Part shown: positions 1-7,733 of the stretch, one piece after another
How the letters are laid out: every line of letters begins with the position of its first letter
Numbering within the stretch: position 1 is the first letter of the stretch
From: Methanomassiliicoccaceae archaeon UBA113
Lineage (GTDB): Archaea > Thermoplasmatota > Thermoplasmata > Methanomassiliicoccales > Methanomethylophilaceae
Direction: 5' to 3'
Assembly: GCA_002506175.1 (NCBI GenBank)
Contig: DAXB01000029.1
Span: 14,259 to 34,599, forward strand
DNA: 20,341 nucleotides
The notes under the pieces: generated by a model
Databases searched by the model: none
The model's input: only the letters and a program-made list of their open reading frames with translations
Told to the model about the DNA's origin: nothing
Position numbers and translations under genes: made by a program

Positions 1-280
1 GAACGATGTGGGGGTATGCCCTGACGGTCATGTGGTAGTTGGAAACTCCTGCCTGTGAGGTGAGAACCTTGTTTGCTGCGATACGGCCTGCCTCGATTGA
101 GGTGTGCCTGATCTGGACACGATTCTTCACTTTGAGTGTGAGTGTGACGGGGAACTCATCCCTGAGGTTTCCCATCTCATACTGGCTAACACGGCTTGCA
201 GGAACTCCACCCATGTATTCGCGGCGGGTGTATGCCTGTCCTTTGATCTCTCTGTACATCGATGCGGGCTTTCTTACCAT
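1..280 (-). CDS. rpl10e: Large ribosomal subunit protein L10e (uL16 family), 3' end cut by the window edge
   Basis: Archaeal L10e, the counterpart of bacterial L16, binds 23S rRNA near the peptidyl-transferase and tRNA sites of the 50S subunit. I translated the minus strand from the ATG at 280-278. It begins MVRKPASMYREIKGQAYTRR, then EYMGGVPASRV, then VQIRHTSIEAGRIAANK and NYHMTVRAYPHIV, which is the conserved L10e pattern up to the edge. About 93 residues are present of a family that usually has 160-180, so the C-terminal half is missing because of the window, not a deletion. A GGTGG ribosome binding site lies at 286-290, and a TATA box at 330-336 is about 50 bases upstream of the start. 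Confidence 0.93.
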   Translation of the reverse strand, partial: MVRKPASMYREIKGQAYTRREYMGGVPASRVSQYEMGNLRDEFPVTLTLKVKNRVQIRHTSIEAGRIAANKVLTSQAGVSNYHMTVRAYPHIV

Positions 281-329
281 TTGCACCACCAAATTGTGAT
301 TGTGACGAGGGCTAGCAACCCTGACGCTG

Positions 330-336
330 TATATAA
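330..336 (-). promoter_or_regulatory. TATA box of rpl10e
   Basis: On the minus strand the sequence reads GTTATATACAG. It lies about 50 bases upstream of the rpl10e ATG, which predicts a transcript start near 305 and a leader of about 25 bases carrying the GGTGG site. Confidence 0.5.
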
Positions 337-454
337 CGCCTAGGTCGTTTCCCTATACTCTGTCTCGGACGATTGACAACGCCCATATAAACCTTATGTT
401 CGGGTAAATGGGTATTAACTGTCGAAAACTCGACGATTTATAAAGAAAAATAAG

Positions 455-471
455 AAGGGGGTTTTCCCCTT
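455..471 (-). terminator. Hairpin terminator of the small membrane protein gene
   Basis: AAGGGG and CCCCTT arms around a five-base loop, followed on the minus strand by a T-rich run (CTTATTTTTCTTTATAAA). It sits 11 bases past the stop of the 78-residue membrane protein gene. Confidence 0.65.
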
Positions 472-481
472 GGTTTTCAGT

Positions 482-718
482 TCAGCTGTCGAGCTTCTTC
501 AGGTACATGAAGCAAGCTACGATGAGAACGAGGAAGATCAGGAGAACGACGACAGTCCAGACGACTGTAGGGTCCGAGAACCACTCCTCGAGCCATGTCT
601 TGTTCGACACCATCGGTGCAACGGTGAGCACAGGCTCCGCGCCATCGGTTCCGATGAATCCGACGGGCAGGAATGCTGCCGCCATCGCGACGAGGGCGAG
701 AATCGATTTTTTGAACAT
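482..718 (-). CDS. Small membrane protein of unknown function
   Basis: The gene encodes 78 residues and I do not recognise the family. The N-terminus (MFKKSILALVAMAAAFLPVG) looks like a signal peptide or first membrane segment. A short polar stretch with acidic and tryptophan residues (about 24-50) follows, then a strong C-terminal membrane helix (about 52-71, TVVWTVVVLLIFLVLIVACF) ending in a basic tail (YLKKLDS). The middle is probably outside the cell, with one or two membrane anchors. It stands alone, with a TATA-like GTTTATTAATATC near 740-752 and its own terminator just past the stop. No strong ribosome binding site precedes the ATG. A real gene is likely because of the protein pattern and the flanking signals; its role is unknown. 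Confidence 0.7.
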   Translation of the reverse strand: MFKKSILALVAMAAAFLPVGFIGTDGAEPVLTVAPMVSNKTWLEEWFSDPTVVWTVVVLLIFLVLIVACFMYLKKLDS

Positions 719-843
719 ACGACTGAAAACCTGTTTCAGATATTAATAAACGCTGGACCAGAAAAGCCGTTGCAGGCATCCGTTCGGTTAATTAACGCGT
801 ATGACCGAGAAAGTTATAGTATCGGTCCTCGATAAGGAGGGCG

Positions 844-1839
844 ATGCACTCTTTCGGATTCAAGGTCGTTTCTTCGGACCCTGATGATACTTCAGGGACC
901 CCTATCGCCGTTGCCGGCAACGTTATGGTCGATGTTCAGAAACTTCTGACAGACATCGGATGCATGGATGTCAGACTGGAAATGAGGATCCAGAACAGGA
1001 TCCCCGAAGAACTCAGAGAGAAATTCAAGCTCAAAACCGGCGGTTCGGACGGAACGCTGGAATCCGGCCCGTCCAAAGGGAACGAGGCAGCCTTGGAATC
1101 TGCCATGAACACCCTGATGGCCACATTGGGATTCCTCGGGAAAGGAGCAATAGGCTCATGGATGGAGGACACGTTCCCCGACATCGAATCCAGGAAGGCG
1201 GTAGCGCAGGATCTCATCGATCTCACACGCCACCTCGAAGGATACAGGCTCGAGTACAGTTCCCGGGCTTATACGAGAACATTCGTCGGCATAGACATAC
1301 CCAAGATGTCCGAATACACCGAACGCACGGACGAGATATCAGCTGCGCTAGGAATCATCACGAGAGATTCTGTAAAGAAGAATCGCTGGAACATCTCCAG
1401 CGACGGGAGGCTCATCCCGATAACATTCGACAAGAACATAGATCCATCCGACATCCCCCGGTTCGCATCCGCGGGCCCGCTCATAGTCATAGGCCTTATC
1501 ACAAGGGACGACGCGGGAGATATCGTATCCGTCGACAAAGTGAGCGGGTGCTACGAATTCCCCGAGGTGAAGTTCCACAGGATGATGTCGGCAGATGGAG
1601 ACAGAAGCCTCCTCAACCCGATAACCGCTGTTCCCGGATATGACTGCGGACAGAGGCTATGGACCCTTGACTGCGAGGCGATAGGCATACATGCCAGCAA
1701 GCCTTCTTGGGACGAGTGCGTGAAATCATTCCATGATTACGCCATCTTCCTGTTCGACACATATGCTGGCGACGATGCGGACTTCGAAGGAGAGGAATCG
1801 GACCTCCGCGAGTACCTCCTATCATTACTGCCCGCGTGA
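844..1839 (+). CDS. Conserved-looking hypothetical protein, 331 residues
   Basis: I do not recognise this protein. It is soluble, with no membrane segment or signal peptide, mixed charge and an acidic C-terminus (about residues 305-325). Residues 30-60 read like a folded alpha/beta start (GNVMVDVQKLLTDIG, then RLEMRIQNRIPEEL). The C-terminal region (KPSWDECVKSFHDYAIFLF) suggests a helix-rich end. The ATG at 844 is preceded by AAGGAGG at 834-840, only three bases away, with a possible TATA element GTTAATTAAC at 787-796. An ATG at 801 in another frame gives 27 protein-like residues before stopping at 882-884, so the true N-terminus may involve a frame change. The next gene follows after 49 bases with its own promoter. 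Confidence 0.75.
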   Translation: MHSFGFKVVSSDPDDTSGTPIAVAGNVMVDVQKLLTDIGCMDVRLEMRIQNRIPEELREKFKLKTGGSDGTLESGPSKGNEAALESAMNTLMATLGFLGKGAIGSWMEDTFPDIESRKAVAQDLIDLTRHLEGYRLEYSSRAYTRTFVGIDIPKMSEYTERTDEISAALGIITRDSVKKNRWNISSDGRLIPITFDKNIDPSDIPRFASAGPLIVIGLITRDDAGDIVSVDKVSGCYEFPEVKFHRMMSADGDRSLLNPITAVPGYDCGQRLWTLDCEAIGIHASKPSWDECVKSFHDYAIFLFDTYAGDDADFEGEESDLREYLLSLLPA

Positions 1840-1847
1840 ACGCGCTA

Positions 1848-1858
1848 CTTTATTATAG
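1848..1858 (+). promoter_or_regulatory. TATA box of the RNase P - serS operon
   Basis: TTTATTATAG lies about 35 bases upstream of the ATG at 1889. No ribosome binding site is visible before that ATG, so the transcript probably begins at or very near the start codon. Confidence 0.5.
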
Positions 1859-1888
1859 TGGGCTCATTGTCGGTCACATAGAGCGCAT

Positions 1889-2209
1889 ATGTCTAGACGT
1901 CGCATCCCGAACGGAACAGTATCCGAGATCGGCGCCCACCGCATCGACACTCTAATGGACCTGTCCGCACAGGCCGCCAAGGACGGCAGGGACGACAGAT
2001 CCAGGAGATACGTGGAGATTGCCAGGAGCGTCGGAATGAAGGCGCGCGTCAAGATGCCGAAGGACAGGAAATACTGCAAGAACTGCCACGTGGCCTTGGT
2101 GCCGGGAATCAGTTGCAGAGTACGTCTGTCCAACCACAAGGTCTGCATCACATGTGACAAATGCGGCGAAGTACGGCGCTATCCGTACATCAAGGAGCAA
2201 AAATCATGA
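1889..2209 (+). CDS. rnp4: Ribonuclease P protein component 4 (Rpp21/Rpr2 family)
   Basis: This is one of the protein subunits of archaeal RNase P, which removes 5' leaders from pre-tRNAs; in the family it pairs with Rpp29 on the specificity half of the RNA. The 106 residues match the family in size and pattern. A basic helical N-terminal half is followed by a zinc-binding motif with C63-x2-C66 and C89-x2-C92, and the closing CDKCGEVRRYPYIK is typical. C76 and C86 are extra cysteines. The start lies about 35 bases from a TATA box with no ribosome binding site, so it is likely leaderless. Its stop overlaps the ATG of the next gene (ATGA), so it heads a three-gene operon for RNA processing and tRNA charging. 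Confidence 0.88.
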   Translation: MSRRRIPNGTVSEIGAHRIDTLMDLSAQAAKDGRDDRSRRYVEIARSVGMKARVKMPKDRKYCKNCHVALVPGISCRVRLSNHKVCITCDKCGEVRRYPYIKEQKS

Positions 2210-2499
2210 CGGAGAAGGATGCCAGGAAAGAACTCATCAGGCGCGCCAACGAGATCAACCCGACCGTACACGTGGGAAAGGACGGTCTCGACCAGGGACT
2301 CTACGATGAGATTGTCAACCAGCTCAAGAAGAACCGTCTGATCAAGGTCAAGGTCCTGTCAAACTCCGACGACGGAGCCAAATCCGTTGCAGAAGAGATC
2401 GAGGAGAATACCGGAGCGGTCGTCGTCGACGTCCGCGGCGGGGTTATGATCCTCACGGACAAGAGGACATGGACATCACTCTCCCAAAAGAAATTCTGA
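2206..2499 (+). CDS. YhbY/CRM-domain RNA-binding protein
   Basis: A 97-residue stand-alone CRM (CRS1-YhbY) domain. Bacterial YhbY associates with the large-subunit precursor, and archaeal homologues are thought to assist ribosome assembly. The family signature is visible: the amphipathic N-terminal helix (RKELIRRANEINPTV), the HVGKDGL loop at about 22-28, the basic LKKNRLIKVKVL strand and the closing GAVVVDVRGGVMIL with a basic tail. The ATG at 2206 overlaps the stop of the RNase P gene by four bases and is preceded by AAGGAGC, so the two are translationally coupled. serS follows nine bases after the stop. The domain call is confident; the cellular role is inferred from the family. Confidence 0.87.
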   Translation: MTEKDARKELIRRANEINPTVHVGKDGLDQGLYDEIVNQLKKNRLIKVKVLSNSDDGAKSVAEEIEENTGAVVVDVRGGVMILTDKRTWTSLSQKKF

Positions 2500-2508
2500 G
2501 GTATTTTG

Positions 2509-3783
2509 ATGCTAGATGTAAACGTGATCAGAGCGAATCCTGACATGATCAGGACAATGATCAGGAACAGGAACAGAGACGAGAAGATCCTCGACAGATT
2601 CCTCGAGGCGGACTCCGAGTGGAGATCCCTCACAGAAGAGAACAACAACCTCAGAAAGATCAGGAACGACGTATCCCTTGAGATCTCCAAGATGCCCAAG
2701 GGAGAGGAGAAGGACGCCAAGATCGCGGAGATGCGCGAGGTCGGAGACAAGATTAAGGCGAACGATGCCAAGATGGCGGAGCTCGACGACATCAGGACCG
2801 ACTGCGTCCTCAACATCCCGAACATCCCCCACGAGTCAGTCCCCCTCGGAAAGGACGACACCGAGAACGTCGTCGTGTACGAGGCTGGCGAAAAGAAGAA
2901 GTTCGACTTCAAGCCCAAGGAGCACTGGGAACTCGCGGAGGACCTCGACATCATCGATTTCGACAGAGGAACGAAGGTCGCCGGAAGCGGATTCTACGTC
3001 ATGAAGGGTGACGGAGCAAGGCTCGAGCGCGCACTCGTCAACTACTTCCTCGACATGCACCAGGACCAGGGCTACACCGAGCTCGTCGTACCTGCCGTCA
3101 TCAACAAGGCGGCGGTCATCGGAACCGGACAGTACCCCAACCTCAAGGACGACATGTACTACCTCGAGAGGGACGACATGTATCTCAACCCCACAGCCGA
3201 GGTCCCCATCACGAACCTCCTGCAGGACGAGATCCTCGAGAAGAGTCAGCTCCCGATCTACCTGACGGCCAACCTCACATCCTATAGGAGAGAGGTCGGA
3301 AAGCACGCAGACACCAAGGGAATCATCCGTGTCCACGAGTTCAGGAAGACCGAGATGGTCAACTTCGTCGAACCCAGCAAATCATACGAGAGGCTCGAGG
3401 AGCTCAGGAAGAACGCGGAGGACATCATCAACGGACTCCAGCTCCCTTACAGGGTCCTGCTCCTGTGCACAGGTGACATGAGCTTCTCATGCTCAAAGTG
3501 CTACGATCTCGAGCTCTACGCACCCGGAAAAGATGCGTGGCTCGAGGCATCCTCATGTTCCAACTTCACAGACTTCCAGGCAAGGAGGGCCAAGATCAAG
3601 TACAGGCCCGAGCCACACCTGAAGAGCGAGTTCGTCCACACACTCAACGGTTCCGGTCTCGCACTCCCCAGGACAGTAGTGGCTGTCATGGAGAACTACC
3701 AGAACAAGGACGGAACAATTACCATCCCCGAGGTCCTCAGACCTTACATGAGGGGACAGGAAGTCATCGATCACAAGCACTGA
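2509..3783 (+). CDS. serS: Seryl-tRNA synthetase, common (bacterial/eukaryal-like) type
   Basis: It attaches serine to tRNA-Ser, and to tRNA-Sec where present. The 424 residues match the common class II SerRS, not the rare zinc-dependent form of some methanogens. Residues 28-100 form the long charged coiled-coil arm that grips the tRNA. TAEVP is at 229-233, motif 2 at about 258-283 (TSYRREVG to VHEFRKTEMV) and motif 3 at about 378-395 (LNGSGLALPRTVVAVMENYQ). The ATG at 2509 follows TGAGGT at a good distance; a TTG one codon earlier is a poorer choice. It ends the operon before a strong hairpin terminator. Codons are strongly biased (AAG, GAG, CTC, GTC), as in highly expressed genes. Confidence 0.96.
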   Translation: MLDVNVIRANPDMIRTMIRNRNRDEKILDRFLEADSEWRSLTEENNNLRKIRNDVSLEISKMPKGEEKDAKIAEMREVGDKIKANDAKMAELDDIRTDCVLNIPNIPHESVPLGKDDTENVVVYEAGEKKKFDFKPKEHWELAEDLDIIDFDRGTKVAGSGFYVMKGDGARLERALVNYFLDMHQDQGYTELVVPAVINKAAVIGTGQYPNLKDDMYYLERDDMYLNPTAEVPITNLLQDEILEKSQLPIYLTANLTSYRREVGKHADTKGIIRVHEFRKTEMVNFVEPSKSYERLEELRKNAEDIINGLQLPYRVLLLCTGDMSFSCSKCYDLELYAPGKDAWLEASSCSNFTDFQARRAKIKYRPEPHLKSEFVHTLNGSGLALPRTVVAVMENYQNKDGTITIPEVLRPYMRGQEVIDHKH

Positions 3784-3792
3784 AAACAATTA

Positions 3793-3816
3793 CCCGGGCA
3801 AAGCCCGGGATTTTTT
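3793..3816 (+). terminator. Terminator of the rnp4-yhbY-serS operon
   Basis: Perfect seven-base arms CCCGGGC and GCCCGGG around an AAA loop, followed by a run of six T. It begins nine bases after the serS stop. The minus-strand gene ending at 3819 reads towards it, so it may serve both directions. Confidence 0.85.
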
Positions 3817-3818
3817 AA

Positions 3819-4376
3819 TCAAATCAGTTTCTTTCCATCGGAGAAAGCCTTTCCGACCTTCTCGCCCAGGACTACATAATCCTTGTTGAATCCGTCATAT
3901 GCGATCGGCCTGAGCTTCTTCAAATCGATATTTCCGTCCGTCAGCACGGAATCGTCGACGCTCAGATTCACAATCTCCCCGATGCATTCGCAGTTCTTCT
4001 CGTTGTAGCTGATCAACCTGCACTCGAGACACATGGGAAGCTCCTCGATCATGGGTGCATCCACCTTATCGCTCTTCACCGCATGGAATCCCGCTTTCGC
4101 GAACTTGTCCGAAACATCGTTACCGGATACTAGCCCTATGTAATCGCAGGGGACGACCGTATCGGCAGTACCGATACTGACCGTGAAAGCCTTACGTGAC
4201 AAGATGTTCTTGACGGTCTTATGTTCCGGAGACAGACAGATCGATACTTCTGTATCCTCATGGATGCCTCCCCAAGCTGCGTTCATCGCGTTTGCGGAAC
4301 CGTCATCATTGTATGTTCCGATGATCAGCACAGGCTCCGGATAAATGCAGGGCTTTGCCCCGAAATCTTTTCTCAT
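3819..4376 (-). CDS. Flavin reductase-like domain protein (flavoredoxin type)
   Basis: An FMN-binding split-barrel protein of 185 residues. Members of this family carry FMN and act as flavin reductases or small electron carriers in anaerobes; the partner here is unknown. The opening MRKDFGAKPCIYPEPVLIIG, then GTYNDDGSANAMNAAWGG and VSICLSPEHKTVKNI, follow the flavoredoxin pattern in which the Pro-Val and NAM segments shape the flavin site. I chose the ATG at 4376 because family members start there. A TTG at 4403 overlapping the previous stop would add nine unsupported residues. No ribosome binding site is clear, so translation may be coupled to the upstream HD-domain gene. Cysteines in the C-terminal third (CLECRL, NCECIG) are more numerous than is usual. 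Confidence 0.87.
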   Translation of the reverse strand: MRKDFGAKPCIYPEPVLIIGTYNDDGSANAMNAAWGGIHEDTEVSICLSPEHKTVKNILSRKAFTVSIGTADTVVPCDYIGLVSGNDVSDKFAKAGFHAVKSDKVDAPMIEELPMCLECRLISYNEKNCECIGEIVNLSVDDSVLTDGNIDLKKLRPIAYDGFNKDYVVLGEKVGKAFSDGKKLI

Positions 4377-4399
4377 GAGACACGGAATGCATCGGAAGT

Positions 4400-5545
4400 T
4401 CAAATACGCATTCCGTGGAGACTCTCGATCAATGACCCGGTATCGATGCTACCCGTCCTTTCAAGTATCCTATTTCCGATGTCCTTCTCACCATCCCTGA
4501 GGGCGGAGGACGACACACCGTAACAGATGGAGACGTACGCTTCCATGTATGCCGCGAATAGGTCGCAGGTCTTCAGGTCGTACCCGTCACGCCTTCCGAA
4601 CTCCGGATGATCGATGACACTGAACGGATCGTAAACCATGAACCTGAACTCCTCGTGCCATTCCGGTTTCAGGAGCGGCATGATTATCGACTCCACCTGA
4701 TCCCTCTCGTAGGCATCGAGGATCGATGCAAGACCAGAGACGCTGACCTTAATCGGCGTGATGACATCCTTCGTTAGAACCTCCGGGAGGTCGTGAAACA
4801 GACCGGTGTAGTAATCGTTGTAGATCTGCCTGTCCGATGCACCGGAATCCAGATCATGAAGGTACATGGCATTTGCCACCAGAAGGGAATGCCCGAGAAC
4901 CGTTGTCTTAGGTATGCGCGGGGTCCTTGCCCAACGCTGCTGGAACCTCAGCTGTCCGACAAGATCGATGAAGTTCAGGGAATCGCTTGTGGATGACATT
5001 ATCTCGCGAACACCTGCGAGATCGGTATGCTGGTTGATCTGCTCATCTATCTCCGTCCTGGTCTTCTCGATGCCGTAGAGGGACTTGTTGGAATCGTAGA
5101 TGAGATTGAACTCCCACATAGTGGCAAGATAATGGGCCGCACGGATCACGTCATCCTCGCGGGTCTTCGTCCCATCTTTCAGGAAGTCGATAAACCTCCC
5201 CCTGAATGCGGAATCCGAATCCGGGACGAGCCTGTCGAATTCCGAAACTACATATTCGTTCACCTGGTCGCGCCTCTCCTCGATCATCCTATAGAACACC
5301 TGAGGCTTGAGGTCGGTGAGAACCGAACGCTGAATGAATGAGAACATCTGATGCTCTATCAGCCTGGTCCAGTCGATGGCGTTTCCGGCACGCTCCTCGA
5401 ACTTGCCCAACATCCAGGAGATTGCTGCCTTGTGACCCTGTTTATCCATCTCCGTAAGGTCTATGGGCCGGATGTGATCGTTCCACCTGTGCATGTTGGC
5501 AGAATCGAAGAACAAGTAGAGTATGTGAGAGTTGAGCGCTGACAT
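4400..5545 (-). CDS. HD-domain phosphohydrolase, YfbR-like
   Basis: A 381-residue protein containing an HD-type metal-dependent phosphohydrolase domain. The signature runs from about residue 212: PKTTVLGHSLLVANAM (H219), then YYTGLFHDLPEVLTKDVITP, with the H251-D252 pair and E255. This resembles YfbR-type 5'-nucleotidases and related hydrolases that bind a divalent metal. The first 200 residues are helical, charged and unfamiliar, so the substrate cannot be named. The ATG at 5545 shares one base with the preceding stop (TGATG), and GAGGAGC lies just upstream, so it is coupled to the two-TM protein gene. The flavoredoxin-like gene follows closely, making a three-gene unit. Housekeeping nucleotide hydrolysis or signal-nucleotide breakdown are both possible. 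Confidence 0.82.
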   Translation of the reverse strand: MSALNSHILYLFFDSANMHRWNDHIRPIDLTEMDKQGHKAAISWMLGKFEERAGNAIDWTRLIEHQMFSFIQRSVLTDLKPQVFYRMIEERRDQVNEYVVSEFDRLVPDSDSAFRGRFIDFLKDGTKTREDDVIRAAHYLATMWEFNLIYDSNKSLYGIEKTRTEIDEQINQHTDLAGVREIMSSTSDSLNFIDLVGQLRFQQRWARTPRIPKTTVLGHSLLVANAMYLHDLDSGASDRQIYNDYYTGLFHDLPEVLTKDVITPIKVSVSGLASILDAYERDQVESIIMPLLKPEWHEEFRFMVYDPFSVIDHPEFGRRDGYDLKTCDLFAAYMEAYVSICYGVSSSALRDGEKDIGNRILERTGSIDTGSLIESLHGMRI

Positions 5546-5832
5546 CAACTGAGCTCCTCGATGACGGCCGCATCCGCATCAGGCACGTATGTTCCGCCCA
5601 GATCAATGATGAATGGCTCCGTCTGCTGATCACAGGTTTCCGCCTCGAACAGGGCCATCGCAGCCTTGTGCTCCGTGCGGACCAGGATATATCCTCCGAT
5701 AAGGCTTGCAATACCGAGGATGAATGTAATTATGAAAACAGGAGACGGTATGAAGGCATAGAGTATGAATGATGCCAACATCACCAATGCGCCTGTGACC
5801 CCTGCCATCGCGAATCTGTCAACCCTGTCCAT
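5545..5832 (-). CDS. Small two-TM membrane protein of unknown function
   Basis: It has 95 residues and I do not recognise the family. Two adjacent membrane helices (about residues 11-30 and 33-50, with AGVTGALVMLASFILYAF and FIITFILGIASLIGGYIL) form a hairpin. A soluble, acidic C-terminal tail of some 40 residues follows, ending VPDADAAVIEELS. I chose the ATG at 5832 because GGAGG precedes it by six bases; an ATG at 5844 has no such site. It is the first gene of an overlapping set with the HD-domain hydrolase, sharing one base of its stop codon, so it could be a membrane anchor or partner for that enzyme. That partnership is inferred from context only. Confidence 0.75.
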   Translation of the reverse strand: MDRVDRFAMAGVTGALVMLASFILYAFIPSPVFIITFILGIASLIGGYILVRTEHKAAMALFEAETCDQQTEPFIIDLGGTYVPDADAAVIEELS

Positions 5833-5948
5833 ACAGACCTCCATCCATTACGATGTTATAGATTCTGCGATGGGTGCACCACATCTCCTCGCAACGGAAA
5901 AAAAGGGATGAATGGGAAGCTACTATTACCTACCCGTCCCTTTAAGAC

Positions 5949-5960
5949 AGATATTATATA
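5949..5960 (+). promoter_or_regulatory. TATA box of the Sec61 beta gene
   Basis: GATATTATATAC is centred about 28 bases upstream of the ATG at 5983, and no ribosome binding site is visible. This is the geometry of a leaderless archaeal transcript. Confidence 0.55.
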
Positions 5961-5982
5961 CTTCACTTTAATTGCAAGACTC

Positions 5983-6147
5983 ATGGCAAAGAAAAACGAC
6001 AGCGGATTCCAGTCTTCCGCAGGACTGATGAGGTACTTCGACGTCGAGAACGAGAAAGGACTCAAGATCAGCCCCTACGCAGTCATCGGAATCGCCATCG
6101 CAACGATCGTCATCGTCATGATCGCTTCAGCATTCTTCTCCGTCTGA
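5983..6147 (+). CDS. secG: Preprotein translocase subunit SecG (Sec61 beta)
   Basis: This is the small tail-anchored subunit of the archaeal SecYE-Sec61 beta protein channel in the cell membrane. The 54 residues show the family layout: a polar N-terminus (MAKKNDSGFQSSAGLMRYFD), where SSAGLMRYFD is the conserved core, then the ISPYAVIGIA entry into a single C-terminal membrane helix of about 20 residues ending FFSV. The ATG at 5983 gives the canonical MAKK start; a longer reading from 5908 adds an unlikely N-terminus upstream of the promoter. It is a single-gene unit with its own TATA box and terminator. Confidence 0.92.
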   Translation: MAKKNDSGFQSSAGLMRYFDVENEKGLKISPYAVIGIAIATIVIVMIASAFFSV

Positions 6148-6173
6148 AGCACATACAGCGGTTCTTATTACAA

Positions 6174-6199
6174 CTCCAGTCATTTGACTGGAGATTTTT
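6174..6199 (+). terminator. Terminator of the Sec61 beta gene
   Basis: Perfect nine-base arms CTCCAGTCA and TGACTGGAG separated by TT, followed by ATTTTTCTTTT. It starts 27 bases after the stop. Confidence 0.85.
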
Positions 6200-6251
6200 C
6201 TTTTAAATCCCGTTGGAATCCTATCGATTCTTCATAGTAGTTGCAATTATG

Positions 6252-6271
6252 TTTCGAAGGACACTTCGAAA
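6252..6271. repeat. Inverted repeat TTTCGAAG-GACA-CTTCGAAA
   Basis: Perfect eight-base arms around a four-base loop. It lies between the Sec61 beta terminator and the antiporter terminator, outside any gene. It could be a second terminator stem or a protein-binding palindrome; no T-run directly adjoins either side. Confidence 0.5.
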
Positions 6272-6285
6272 AACAGGCTGCTGAC

Positions 6286-6317
6286 AAAAAAAGATAGAGT
6301 ACGGTCCAAATGGACCG
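6286..6317 (-). terminator. Terminator of the antiporter gene
   Basis: Arms CGGTCCA and TGGACCG (6302-6308 and 6311-6317) form a stem, followed on the minus strand by TACTCTATCTTTTTTTG. It lies about 50 bases past the antiporter stop. Confidence 0.75.
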
Positions 6318-6365
6318 CACCCTAGTAGTTTGATGTTTTTCGGAGCGCAGAATCGGAGAGAAAAC

Positions 6366-7661
6366 TCAGATCTGATCCTCCGGAACGATCGTGTATTCCT
6401 GCTCGTACTTCTTCCTGAACAGCTTGGACAGGATGGGCGGTGCGATGATGGTGGTCATCACAGACATCAGAACGACTACGGCATACAGGTTCTCCGACAG
6501 TACACCGCTTGAAAGACCTATGGATGCGATGATGATTCCGACCTCTCCCCTGGGCATCATTCCGACCCCGATGATGTTGAATGACTGTTTGTCCACGGTC
6601 TTGTCCCCGATCTTTGCTCCCACTCCGCATCCTATGTATTTGGTGACCAAAGCAAGTACGATGACTATTGCTGCCAGGACGAGGACGCTCAGATCCGTCA
6701 GTGAATTGATGTTGACCTGAAGACCGACATTCACGAAGAAGAATGAAATCAGGAAGGTCGTGATTGCCTCGACCTTGTGATCGAGCTCCCACTCCCAAGC
6801 ATAGTTGGCGAACATCATTCCTGCAAGGAACGCTCCGATGATGGCCGCGAGCCCTATGAACTCCGCGATGGCCGCCATGGAAAGACATACAATGATTGCG
6901 AAAATCAGCTTATTGAATGTATACGGAACCTTTCCGGCCTTAATTCTGGCCTGCTTCTTCTCATCAAAGTATGTATACACCTTTGGCACCACGTATTTCG
7001 CTATGAGGATGGCTCCGATGACGAAAATGACCGCCTTGATTACGACTATCAGGACCTCTACGACATCGATTCCTCCGCCTGATGCAGAGATACCTTTGAC
7101 TATCGCCAGAACCACCATTCCAAGGACGTCGTCTATGACCGCCGCGGCGATGATGATACGGGACTCCTTGGTATCCATCAGCTGCATATCCTTGATGATA
7201 CGAGCCGTGATACCGACGGATGTGGCAACCATGGCCGCTCCGAGGAACATTGCGTTGTTGAAATCATAGGTCCCGAGAGCCAATATCAATGCGACACCCG
7301 CAACGAACGGCAAAATAACTCCGAGCAAAGCTGTCAGGAACGCGGGCTTTCCGGAACCTAACAAATCACTCACCTTGGTCTCCAAACCCACTGTGAACAG
7401 CAGGAACATTACTCCCAACTCAGACAGAGTGTAGATGACCTTGTATACATCACTACTGTCAGTTCCGGCTATCGGATCCTCAATCACTATTCCGAGGAAA
7501 TCATGAAGGAAAGCACCGCCCGCGATATTAGCGATGATGATACCAACGATAATCTCTCCGATCAGACCGGGTAGTCCGCACTTCGTGACTATGATGGCTC
7601 CGAAACGCGCCAAAGCGAATAAAACCGCCATTGTCACAAGGACCTGCAACAGTAGTTCCAT
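6366..7661 (-). CDS. Monovalent cation:proton antiporter, CPA2 family
   Basis: An integral membrane antiporter of 431 residues with about 12 hydrophobic segments. It would exchange Na+ or K+ for H+ and serve pH and salt balance. The family pattern is visible: GLPGLIGEIIVGIIIAN near 29-45, LGVMFLLFTVGLE near 82-94, ATSVGITARIIKD at 146-158, and AAAVIDDVLGMVVLA with the D177-D178 pair in the ion-binding helix, which suggests electrogenic exchange. The C-terminus ends soon after the last helix, so there is no Trk-N nucleotide-binding domain of the KefB type. A TATA-like TTTATTATATTATG lies at about 7676-7690, only 20-25 bases upstream of the ATG, so the leader is short. Substrate choice cannot be read from the sequence. 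Confidence 0.92.
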   Translation of the reverse strand: MELLLQVLVTMAVLFALARFGAIIVTKCGLPGLIGEIIVGIIIANIAGGAFLHDFLGIVIEDPIAGTDSSDVYKVIYTLSELGVMFLLFTVGLETKVSDLLGSGKPAFLTALLGVILPFVAGVALILALGTYDFNNAMFLGAAMVATSVGITARIIKDMQLMDTKESRIIIAAAVIDDVLGMVVLAIVKGISASGGGIDVVEVLIVVIKAVIFVIGAILIAKYVVPKVYTYFDEKKQARIKAGKVPYTFNKLIFAIIVCLSMAAIAEFIGLAAIIGAFLAGMMFANYAWEWELDHKVEAITTFLISFFFVNVGLQVNINSLTDLSVLVLAAIVIVLALVTKYIGCGVGAKIGDKTVDKQSFNIIGVGMMPRGEVGIIIASIGLSSGVLSENLYAVVVLMSVMTTIIAPPILSKLFRKKYEQEYTIVPEDQI

Positions 7662-7733
7662 GCTCTTCTGTATCTTTACATAATATAATAAAGTAAGGTG
7701 GGGGATGGGGTAAAAGGTTTGATAATTACAGAT

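Noticed and set aside
39..343. Plus-strand open frames at the left end
   Set aside because: They are antisense to the partial rpl10e gene, which is clearly recognisable on the minus strand.
960..1643. A 227-codon plus-strand frame overlapping the 331-residue gene
   Set aside because: Its Arg/His-rich composition is typical of an out-of-frame shadow. The frame from 844 is longer and protein-like.
2301..2954. A 217-codon minus-strand frame over yhbY and serS
   Set aside because: It is antisense to two clearly recognised genes, and its Ser/Leu-rich composition is that of a shadow.
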